Source: Gemmata massiliana
GTDB lineage: Bacteria; Planctomycetota; Planctomycetia; Gemmatales; Gemmataceae
Direction of reading: 5' to 3'
Assembly (NCBI RefSeq): GCF_901538265.1
Contig: NZ_LR593886.1
Coordinates: 7,585,738-7,649,737, forward strand
DNA length: 64,000 nucleotides
This document shows positions 8,742 to 16,500 of the stretch, in pieces (the first letter of the stretch is position 1; every line of letters starts with the position of its first letter). The notes under the pieces are model-generated. The model searched no databases. It worked only from the letters and a program-made list of their open reading frames with translations, and was not told where the DNA came from. Position numbers and translations under genes: made by a program.

Positions 8742-9925
8742 GTGACACCGTTGTGTCACCGCTAACGCCCCCCGGGGCCGGGGCGATCGCCACGGTCGAA
8801 GTGCGCGGCCCGCGAGCGTGGGAACTCGCGCGGCAACTTTTCCGGCCCGCGGGCAAGCCATTGCCAGAAGCACCAGAAGTGAACCGCTTCTGGTTCGGTA
8901 CCCTCGGAAGCGATGAAGTCGTCCTCGCGGTTACAGGCCCGCTCCCTTGCGGTCGCGGCTCGTCAATCGCATCGGCTAACGAGCCGCGACCGCAAGGGAG
9001 CGGGCCTGCGACTACTACCATCGAAGTTCACTGCCACGGCGGGCGCCGGGTCGTGCGCTGGGTGATCGAACAATTCTTAACGAACGGATGCCTCGAACGC
9101 GCCGCGCCCCCACAAAACGAAGGGCGCGACTTATTACAGCGTGCCCCGACGCTCCGTACCGCGTCCATCATCCTCGACCAACTCAACGACGCGTTTGCGC
9201 GCGAGGTACAGCAGCTACTCGATCTCCTGACCACCGATCCGACGTCCGCAGCGGAACCGATCCGCCGACTCGCACAACTCGGCGGCACCGTGGGCCGGCA
9301 CCTCGTCGAACCGTGGAAGGTGGTCGTTGCGGGCGCGCCGAACGTCGGGAAGAGTTCGCTTATCAACGCGCTAGCCGGGTACCAACGGTCCGTGGTTTCC
9401 GAAGTGGCTGGAACTACGCGAGACGTGGTGAGTGTTCGGGTCGCGTTCGCCGGGTGGCCGGTCGAACTGATCGACACCGCCGGCTTGCGCGACGCAGAGG
9501 GGTTAGAGGCAGAAGGAATCGCGCGCGCCCACGAAGCGCTCCGCACCGCGAACCGGCTCGTATGGGTGACCGACGTCACCGACGCGAACGCCCACGTACC
9601 CGATTTTGGTAATGATTTGCCCGTTGTGATTGCGAACAAGTGCGACCAACTCGCCACGTGCGACCCGAACGCCCTTCCACACCTCGACGGGACCGTGAAA
9701 GCGCTCCCCGTATCGGCGAAAACCGGGGCGGGGCTACCAGAACTGATTGCGACACTGATCGCGAATTTCCCCGACCTGCCCGGCGGCGCGGCCGTGCCGT
9801 ACACTCCGCGCCTCATCGAACTGGTGGCAGCGGCCGATGCAAGTATGCGCGACACAAAATGTGTCGATGCCGAGCAATTCTTACGTGAAGTACTCGCTGT
9901 TGAGCAAGGCGAACGGCCGGTGTAA
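8738..9925 (+). CDS. MnmE/TrmE-like GTPase, short and lacking the C-terminal Cys motif
   Basis: A 395-residue protein with MnmE domain order but unusual ends. The N-terminal TrmE domain opens with SPLTPPGAGAIATVEVRGPR and contains TIEVHCHGG, matching the folate-binding region. The G domain has GAPNVGKSS, DTAGLRD and NKCD. True MnmE is about 450 residues and ends in a CIGK motif whose Cys is essential for tRNA wobble-uridine modification; here that end is missing and the protein stops at EQGERPV. Residues 67-91 (PLPCGRGS...EPRPQGSG) are encoded by a perfect palindrome (8935-9007) inserted in frame next to the folate-binding loop. The stop codon lies in the loop of another palindrome. It overlaps coaX by 4 bases. 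Function as a tRNA-modifying enzyme is doubtful. Confidence 0.85.
   Translation: MSDTVVSPLTPPGAGAIATVEVRGPRAWELARQLFRPAGKPLPEAPEVNRFWFGTLGSDEVVLAVTGPLPCGRGSSIASANEPRPQGSGPATTTIEVHCHGGRRVVRWVIEQFLTNGCLERAAPPQNEGRDLLQRAPTLRTASIILDQLNDAFAREVQQLLDLLTTDPTSAAEPIRRLAQLGGTVGRHLVEPWKVVVAGAPNVGKSSLINALAGYQRSVVSEVAGTTRDVVSVRVAFAGWPVELIDTAGLRDAEGLEAEGIARAHEALRTANRLVWVTDVTDANAHVPDFGNDLPVVIANKCDQLATCDPNALPHLDGTVKALPVSAKTGAGLPELIATLIANFPDLPGGAAVPYTPRLIELVAAADASMRDTKCVDAEQFLREVLAVEQGERPV
8935..9007. repeat. Palindromic repeat inside the mnmE-like gene
   Basis: Perfect inverted arms of 29 bases (8935-8963 and 8979-9007; the arm contains GCTCCCTTGCGGTCGCGG) flank a 15-base loop. The whole unit is read in frame within the mnmE-like coding sequence. 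A related half-site, GAGCCGCAACCGCAAAGGAG, occurs near 33879-33898, so this is a dispersed repeat family rather than a gene-specific hairpin. Confidence 0.9.
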
Positions 9926-10007
9926 ACCGGCCGGTGAGAGTTGCTGGGTCCGTTGTGAGTGAGTTGTTTAGTAGGTGGAGTCAATACCGGCCGGCGTAAG
10001 CCGGCCG
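9914..10007. repeat. Two short GGCCGG palindromes after the mnmE-like gene
   Basis: CGGCCGGT (9914-9921) pairs with ACCGGCCG (9926-9933); the loop contains the TAA stop of the mnmE-like gene. A second copy, CGGCCGGC (9988-9995) with GCCGGCCG (10000-10007), follows about 55 bases later. Both could act as terminators between the convergent GTPase and reverse transcriptase genes. The stop codon in the first loop suggests the repeat created the present C-terminus. Confidence 0.75.
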
Positions 10008-10051
10008 TTTGCCCAGCACCGCTGACATGGCACTGTCGCTGACGAGCCACC

Positions 10052-11380
10052 TCACACCGCCGGGCCTTCCGGCTTGCCCTCGAACCCCTGAAGGTCGGCC
10101 AACAGCTTGCGGCCGAGGTCCGGGTTCGTCATGTAGACGAACGCCGCGTAGCCGGTCAGCCGGGCCAGCGATTCGCCGTCCTTGAGCGGCTTACCGGTCT
10201 TCAGCTTGTGTAGCGCGGAGCGGAGCTGGCGCCGGAGCTTGCGCGGCGTGCGCGGGGAACTGTCGCCGTTGACCACCAGTCCCGTCACGCTCTGCCGACC
10301 GCCGCTGCGGTGAACGCGGGTCTTCTCCGTTTTGACCTCGAACCCCTCCGACTCCACAATGCGCCGGGCACACCCGAGCATCGAGCCGAGCTTCGGCGGC
10401 CCCTTGTGGTCCATCGGCAGGCTGAACGTGAGGTCGTCCGCGTACCGCGTGTAGCGCCAGCCGTACCGCTTCGCGAGGCCCGCGAGCCGGCGGTCCAGCC
10501 GGAGGCACAGCGCGTTGGTGATCGCGGGGCTGGTCGGGGCGCCTTGCGGCAAGCAGCGCGGCCCGAGCGAAACGTAGTAGGTTTTCCCCTCCACGTTCAC
10601 GATCTCGCGCGGCGCCTCGGTGCAGATTTGCGCGAGGAGCGTGCTGATACCGTCGCGGTACCCGGCGCGGCGGAACACGCCCTTCACGCGCTTTACCGTG
10701 ACCGTCGGGAAGAACTCCTTGATGTCCATCTTCAGCAGGATTTTCGGGTTCTCGTGAACCAGCGCGTTGCTGAGGATCGAGCGCCCCACCAGGAACCCTT
10801 GCGCGGCCCCGTGGACCGGCAGGCGCTCGACGATGTGGTGCAGAATCCACCGCTGTGCCGCCTTCAGGCGCTTCTTCGGCGCCCAGATGGGGCGCTCGGT
10901 GCCGTCGCGCTTGGGGATCGTGAACCGGACGTAGTGCAGGCTCGTGGCCGCGTCGCGGTGGTAGGCCATACCCTTGAGTTGCGGGATCGTCACGCCGAGT
11001 GCCTCGGCCAATTGCTCCGCCTTATCGAGCGCGGGCAGTTCGTTCTCGGCCGCGCGCTCCTCGCTGTTCGGCGTGTCCCACTTGTCTTCTTTCGGCTCGT
11101 CCGTCCAGAACACCCCTTCGCCGAGGTGGACGATGTGGTTCGCCCGGTACGCGCCCCACGTCTCGCGGCGCAGCTTTCGGCGCTCCTCTGCCTCCTGCTT
11201 GAGCGCCTTCTTGTACGTGTCCTTTTCGCGGTCGGACATCGCGTCCGCGTCGCGGCGCGTGACGAGGAACCCGCGCTCGCGGAGCTGCCCGTCGATGTAC
11301 GCCTTCATCCCCCCGGCCTGAACGATCAGGCGCCACAGGGTCTGTGCGTCGGGAGAGGGTGCCGGGGTCGTGGTGCTCAT
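10052..11380 (-). CDS. Retron-type reverse transcriptase
   Basis: A 442-residue reverse transcriptase starting at the ATG at 11380 (MSTTTPAPSPDAQTLWRL). A longer open frame continues upstream to 12514 but only reads through the antisense frame of the previous gene. RT motifs in order: LLKMDIKEFFPTV (catalytic D219), LPQGAPTSPAITN (277-289), YTRYADDLTFS (YADD 313-316), EGFEVKTEKTRV, and SVTGLVV (VTG 365-367). The two retron-specific marks are present: NALVH (205-209, fits NAxxH) and VTG. The N-terminal ~110 residues form a charged helical extension beyond the minimal retron RT. It is the last gene of a four-gene minus-strand operon whose leader holds a candidate msr-msd RNA. Expected role: cDNA synthesis from that RNA, primed from a branching guanosine. 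Family assignment is strong; the RNA template is inferred. Confidence 0.95.
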   Translation of the reverse strand: MSTTTPAPSPDAQTLWRLIVQAGGMKAYIDGQLRERGFLVTRRDADAMSDREKDTYKKALKQEAEERRKLRRETWGAYRANHIVHLGEGVFWTDEPKEDKWDTPNSEERAAENELPALDKAEQLAEALGVTIPQLKGMAYHRDAATSLHYVRFTIPKRDGTERPIWAPKKRLKAAQRWILHHIVERLPVHGAAQGFLVGRSILSNALVHENPKILLKMDIKEFFPTVTVKRVKGVFRRAGYRDGISTLLAQICTEAPREIVNVEGKTYYVSLGPRCLPQGAPTSPAITNALCLRLDRRLAGLAKRYGWRYTRYADDLTFSLPMDHKGPPKLGSMLGCARRIVESEGFEVKTEKTRVHRSGGRQSVTGLVVNGDSSPRTPRKLRRQLRSALHKLKTGKPLKDGESLARLTGYAAFVYMTNPDLGRKLLADLQGFEGKPEGPAV

Positions 11381-11400
11381 GGTGGCTCGGTACGAAGGAT

Positions 11401-11486
11401 TCACCGCAGAGGGCACGGGAGGGCGCAGAGAAAAACCGCGTGTTGCTCTACTTTCTTCTCTGCGCCCTCCGCGCCCTCTGCGGTGA
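11401..11486 (-). repeat. Long hairpin repeat between the SWIM gene and the RT gene
   Basis: Left arm 11401-11432 (begins TCACCGCAGAGGGCACGG) and right arm 11456-11486 (ends CGCCCTCTGCGGTGA) pair over about 31 bases with a small internal mismatch and a 23-base loop. It fills most of the 116-base gap before the RT. The sequence looks like a dispersed CTCTGCGCCCTCTGCGGTGA-type element. It lacks a separate outer repeat pair and an msr-like part, so it is scored as a repeat rather than the retron RNA. Confidence 0.8.
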
Positions 11487-11496
11487 AAACTGCTTA

Positions 11497-13362
11497 TTAT
11501 TCTGCAATCGCGTCGAGGTATCCCTTGGAATCGAGGTCCGCGAGCTTGGCGAAGTACGCCTGGCGCGCGTCCGCCTCGCTGTTGAACCGCATCGTCTGGA
11601 GCCGCATGGTCTGGCCGCTCAGCCCCCAGCGGTACTTGATCTTGTCGCGCTCGAGCGAGATCTGGACGACGTTCTCGACGTCCCCGTCGCGCTTGGCGAA
11701 CGCGCGCGTCTCGAATTTCACCGCGTCGTCGCTCTTGGCCTTCTTCGACTCCTTCTCCGCGAACGCGAGCCGGAGCGCGATGAGGTGAACGCACGGCCCG
11801 CCCTTGATGCCCTGTTTGCGGAACGGCGCACAGGTGCAGGTCACCTTTCGCACCTGCCCCTCGTCCGCGAGCACCATCTGCGGGCGGTAGTCGCGTTTCT
11901 CTTCCGTGACCGTCACTGTGCCCGTGAGTTCCAGGCCGATGCCCGCGATCCGGTTCTCGCCCGTGATGCGTACCGCGCCGCGCCGGGTCAGGAGGTCGTG
12001 CGCGACCTTCTCGCGCAGGTTGCGGAACTGGAGCCGCGCCAGGTCGAGCGGCTGCGCCGTGAGCGGCCGGTGCCGGTACACGCCGTTGGCGATGTCGTAC
12101 ATCAACTCGCCGTTCTGACACCCGACCTGCACGGCCTCGACGAGCGCCGCACCCTTCACGCCCGTTTGCGCGGCGAGTTCCTTCGCGTCGGCCTTCCACT
12201 GCTTCCCGAGGTACTCGACCACCTTCTTCGTCGGTTCGCCGTCCTGCGTCTTGCGCGGCAGCAGGAGGTCGAAGCCCAGCGCGCTCGACCAGTTGGCGGA
12301 GGTAAAGCCGGTCAGCCCGAGCGTCAGCGTGATGTCCCCGCACCGGAACACCCAGAAGCTCGGCAACCCGCTCCCCAACAGGTACACGTCCACGCTCTGC
12401 ACGAACGGCAGCAGGCGCTTCATCGTCATGAGGCGCCGGCGCCCCCACACGCGGACGAGGCGCGCGGCCTTCCCGCGGAACACGTCTCCCGTGGTGGTGA
12501 ACACCGTTTCCCACGGTTCGGCGACGATCCGCGGCTGCTGCGCCGGGACCAGCTCGAACCGCAGCCCGCGCTTCTTACCCTTGCGGTCGCCGTTCATCCG
12601 CAGGTGCCGCAGCACGTTGTACAGGTCCATCGGCGAGAGCTGGACGTGATCGAACGGCAGTGTCGCGGCGGACTGCACTTGCAGGAACCCGCGGAGCCAC
12701 GAGTCGGGCACCTGGATCTTCTTTTCGAGGAGCGCGCCGCGCGTTTCCGGCGCGGGCTTTCCGGCGTCGTGCCCGATCGCGAACTTCGTCTCCCGGTACC
12801 CGCGGATCTGCTGCACGCTCGAATACAGGGCGTCGCTGAAGTCGATGTTCGTGGTGCCGTACTGCGCCGCGCTGAGCGTGTCGAACGCCTCTCCTCGAAA
12901 CGCGAGGCAGGCGTAGGTGCTCTCGTCCTTGCCGAACACCTCGAACGTGATCTGGTCCGGGTGGACCGACACGACCGGGTCGAGGATCGTGAGTGCGGTC
13001 GGGTCGTTGCGCAGCATCCAGGCGAAGTACGCCTGCTGCGCGTGCCAGACGCCCAGAGGGGCCGCGTCGCGCTTCAACCGCAGGTACGCGATGTACTGCG
13101 TGCGGTCCTTGGGCGCGTACCGGTAGTCGCTACCGATGACGCCGTACAGCGCGGAGAGAGCCTCGCGGAACCGCAGCGGGTTCTTGATGGTGGCATCGAA
13201 CCGCACCGCGGCGCGGTCGAGGTTGCCGAACATCTCCACCTGCGCGGAGTTCCCACTCGTCAGCACGCGGCTCGCGCCCGCATACGAGAGGTGCGCCCCG
13301 CTGGAGGGTGCTGGTGGCGGGGCGTCGGTATCGAGTTCGGCGGTCGGCTCGGTCGTTGCCAT
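11497..13362 (-). CDS. SWIM zinc-finger protein with C-terminal WGR-like domain
   Basis: A 621-residue protein. The ATG at 13362 (MATTEPTAELDTDAPP) is preceded by GGGAGG nine bases upstream and is preferred over a frame extending to 13491. Near residues 507-526 it has VTCTCAPFRKQGIKGGPCVH, a CxC...CxH SWIM finger that binds zinc and nucleic acid or protein. The last ~60 residues (VQISLERDKIKYRWGLSGQT through YLDAIAE) resemble a WGR domain, known from PARPs and MolR-type proteins. The first 500 residues show no recognised catalytic motif; a segment around MTMKRLLPFVQSVDVYLLGS is predicted folded and hydrophobic. It lies third in the operon, 116 bases before the RT gene and 181 bases after the giant HEAT gene. 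SWIM is clear; WGR is a likely but unverified match. Role in sensing nucleic acid is inferred. Confidence 0.85.
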   Translation of the reverse strand: MATTEPTAELDTDAPPPAPSSGAHLSYAGASRVLTSGNSAQVEMFGNLDRAAVRFDATIKNPLRFREALSALYGVIGSDYRYAPKDRTQYIAYLRLKRDAAPLGVWHAQQAYFAWMLRNDPTALTILDPVVSVHPDQITFEVFGKDESTYACLAFRGEAFDTLSAAQYGTTNIDFSDALYSSVQQIRGYRETKFAIGHDAGKPAPETRGALLEKKIQVPDSWLRGFLQVQSAATLPFDHVQLSPMDLYNVLRHLRMNGDRKGKKRGLRFELVPAQQPRIVAEPWETVFTTTGDVFRGKAARLVRVWGRRRLMTMKRLLPFVQSVDVYLLGSGLPSFWVFRCGDITLTLGLTGFTSANWSSALGFDLLLPRKTQDGEPTKKVVEYLGKQWKADAKELAAQTGVKGAALVEAVQVGCQNGELMYDIANGVYRHRPLTAQPLDLARLQFRNLREKVAHDLLTRRGAVRITGENRIAGIGLELTGTVTVTEEKRDYRPQMVLADEGQVRKVTCTCAPFRKQGIKGGPCVHLIALRLAFAEKESKKAKSDDAVKFETRAFAKRDGDVENVVQISLERDKIKYRWGLSGQTMRLQTMRFNSEADARQAYFAKLADLDSKGYLDAIAE

Positions 13363-13380
13363 CGTGCGAATCCTCCCAGG

Positions 13381-13524
13381 AGTTGGAACCCCTGGCTGTT
13401 TCTGGCTATTCCCGGTGGCCCCGTTGGGGTCACAAAAACAACGGTCGCGTTTCGCCTCATGTCTTCTGCATTCGGACCCCGAAGGGGTCACCGGGAATAG
13501 CCAGAGGCTTCAACCCCTGGTTCC
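13381..13524 (-). repeat. Structured inverted repeat between the giant HEAT gene and the SWIM gene
   Basis: Arms at 13381-13433 and 13475-13524 pair through several blocks: GGCTATTCCCGGTG with CACCGGGAATAGCC, an arm containing AACCCCTGG with CCAGGGGTT, and GACCCC/GGGGTC near the centre. The result is a hairpin of about 50 bases per arm inside the 181-base gap. It resembles a dispersed repeat and could limit readthrough or attenuate downstream SWIM and RT expression. It is a second-choice candidate for a functional RNA of the operon. Confidence 0.8.
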
Positions 13525-13543
13525 CTAATTCCCGGCACGCACC

Positions 13544-16500
13544 CTACTCTTCTTCCTCAGCCACAGCGGGTTTAGCGTCCGCGCCGGGCTTGGCCTTCTT
13601 CGGCGCCTTCGGCATCGTGGCGAGCGTGTTCGCGGCCCCGCGTGCCCGGGCGCGTTTCGAGCGCCGGAGCGCCCGCCACGCGGCCTTACGCAGCTCCTTC
13701 TCGTCGTCCTTCGCGGTGCCGATCTCGACCAGCACCTTCTCGGCTGGTTCGGTCGCCATCACGCCAAGCCCCTCGACCGCACCCAGTCGCGCCGCCTCGT
13801 TCGCTTTGCGGTCCTTCGCGACCGCGGCCAGCGTGTTGACATCCTTTTCCGCAACGAAGACCGGCAGTGCGACCGGCTGGAGGTGAACGTTCGCGGCGGC
13901 GCTGGTCACGTTCGCGGCGGAAACGGCCTTCGCGACCACGAGCCGGTTGAAACCCGGCCGGTCGGAGAGCATCTTCTCCGCGAGCTTGGCGGCGCGCTTC
14001 GCATCGAACCGCCCGAGCAACTCCGCACTGAGGATGCGCACGTCCGCGTCCGGACCGACTGCGAGCGATTCGAGCGTATCGAGCACCGCGGGCGTCACTT
14101 TCCCAAGCGCGAGGCACCGCACGGCTTCGAGGCGGATGCCGCGTGCGAGCGGGTCGTCCGGTCGGGCCTTCGCAACGCTCGCGAGTGTTTCCGTCTGAAC
14201 CCCCACGCGGCCCGCGGTGAATAGCAGGCTCTCGACGACCTCGCCGGCCAACAGCAGCGGGTTGCCCTTCGGCTTGTTCCCGCCGTAGTCGTCATCGTCA
14301 TCGTCGTCATAGTAATCGTCGTCGTCATCGTTCGATGGCACCGCACCACCGGCTTTCGCCCGGCGGTCCTGCCACGTCTTCCACCACTTCGTGAGCGCGA
14401 TTCCAACGGCGTCCTTCACGCTCGCGTCCGGGTTCGGCACGCGACCGAGGAGCCGAGTTGCGAGTCGCACCGTGCCCTCGTCCGCGTGGCCCAGTGACGC
14501 GACCGCCTCTTTCACGGGCAGGTTCGGGCGTGTGAGCAGGGCCGATTCCAGTTGCGCCTGGATTTGCGTCTGGCAACTCGGGAACACGTCCATGATCCGG
14601 AGCGCGTCGCCCTTCTTCACGACCGGTTCGAGTGCGCCGCCGTCCTCGCCCGTGTTGCCGACGAAGGAACTCGCGTTCGGGTTTTGGATCAGGTTGTAGT
14701 TCGGTTCGAGCGAATCCTTGCCCCACAACCGGCGCGCGCTCTTGTACGCCGCCATCGCGAGTTCGTAGTCGGTGTTGGTGCGGAGCTGTTTCAGCAGCAG
14801 GTCGCGCGTGGCCGGGTCGTCGTTGTACCCGAGTTGCTCCGCGGCCGTGGACCGGAGGCGCGACAGCCACCAGCCGTAGCCCTTCACGTTCACCTTCGCG
14901 CGGATGATGTCCCAGCCGCTCGGCGTGTCGAAGTACCGCAGCCCCACGAGCGCACGCTGGGCGATGCCCATCTGCCCCTTCGCGTGCTTTTCGAGGAGGC
15001 GGAACACGTTGTCCGCCTGCGGAGATTTTTTCAGGTGCCCGATCGCTTCCGTCGCGGCCTCCTGAAGCGGGTTCCCGTCCTCGGTGGCGAGCGCGAGCAG
15101 TTTGTCGACCGAGCGCGGGTCGCCGAGTTCGCCGAGCGCGTGAACGGCGCGCACGCGGTGGCTCGTGTCTTCGAGGTACTCGATGCCCGACAGGAGCCCC
15201 TGCACCCCGTCCGCGCGCCCGCCGCGGGCCAGCCCCTCGGCCGCGAAGAACTGCGTGATCGGGTTTTTGTGTTTCCCCGCCTTCAAGAGCGGGTCGGGCG
15301 GCGCCTTGCGCTTGCGGACCCGCCAGCCGTAAGCCTGGAGCGCGGCGTCCCGGAGCTGCGCGTTCGGGCTGGTGCAGAGCGTGGTGAAGATCGCGTCCAC
15401 GTCGTTGCCGAGCGCCCACCGCGCCGGTTCAAGCAGCGTGCCGGCGATGTAGTCCGGGTCGCCGCTGGTGAACGCGCGGTCGAGCAGGCGCGCGAGGATC
15501 GCGTCGTGGCGCGGGTGCTGGTCCTTCATCCACCCGGCGCGGTCGTTCGGGTGCTCGTCCTCGCGGTCGGCGACGTACTGGTCGTGCCCGCTGACGGTGA
15601 GGATCGCGGAGTTGAGTTCGTCCTGCCGATCTTTCAGCTTGTCGAGGAGCAGGAAGAACCGGTCCGCGGTCTTGGGCTCGCGGAACCCGGCGGCCGCGCT
15701 GAGCAGCATCTTCACTTCGGCGGTCCCGGCCGGGTCGTTCTCGATCCGGTCGAGGAAGGCGTCCGCCGCGCGCTTGTCGCCCAGCCCGGTCAGCGCCTGA
15801 ACGATGGCGGACTGGGAGCTGTAATCCGCGGCCTCGCGCAAGAACTTCGCCAGTGAATCATAAGCGACCGCGTCCTTCTTCCCGGCCAGCTCGAACGCGG
15901 CCTTCTCGCGCACCTTACGGTAGCGCGATTCCACCGCCGCCCGCAGGAACTTCTGGGCGTCCGTACTCGATTCGTACTCGGACGCGAGCCACTCCACCGC
16001 CTGGAGGCGCATCGGCTCGTAGACGGAATCGAGCGCCTTCTTCGCGACCGGGATCTTCCCTTGTCGGTCGCGCAGGAGCTTCGCGGCTTCGATGGCCAGA
16101 TCGTCCGACCGCGCGAGCATCACGCGCTCGAGGACCGCTTCGCCCTTCTTCGCGCTCGTGCCGTCGGTGAGGAGTTCCAACCCCTTGACGCCCAGGTCCG
16201 TGAAGCCCGCTTCAAGCGCCTCGGCCCCGAGTTGTGCCTTGTCCATCCCGAGCGCTTGCAGGTGCTCGAACGCCTGCGTGCGGACCGGCTGGTTGGGGTC
16301 GCCCATCGCCTGTGCGAGCACCGGCTGTGCGGCCCGGCTGTACGCCGCGTCCTTCGACGCGATGGCGAAGATGCGTGCCAGCGCCGTTTGCCGGATCTTC
16401 CCGATGGGCTGACCGCCGCCGCTCGCCCCCTGTTCGCGCACGAGCCCCACGTACCCGCCGAACGCGAGTTCCCGCAACTGCGCGGGGGTAAGCTTCGACG

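Noticed and set aside
10052..11380. Diversity-generating retroelement
   Set aside because: No template/variable repeat pair or target gene with a C-type lectin fold was seen, and the RT carries retron-specific NAxxH and VTG motifs.
11401..11486. Hairpin before the RT as the msr-msd RNA
   Set aside because: It lies in the classical place, but has no separate a1/a2 pair, no TTAGC branch site followed by msr stems, and looks like a dispersed repeat. The upstream element at 23798-24070 has all parts.
10052..12514. An 820-residue open frame that would fuse a novel N-terminal domain to the reverse transcriptase
   Set aside because: The upstream 378 residues are an Arg/Ala/Pro-rich antisense-type frame over the C-terminus of the SWIM gene and include the repeat hairpin; the RT has its own ATG at 11380.
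13381..13524. Hairpin between the giant HEAT and SWIM genes as the retron RNA
   Set aside because: Strongly structured, but it reads as a simple long hairpin with repeat-like blocks and no msr-like section or branch-site context.
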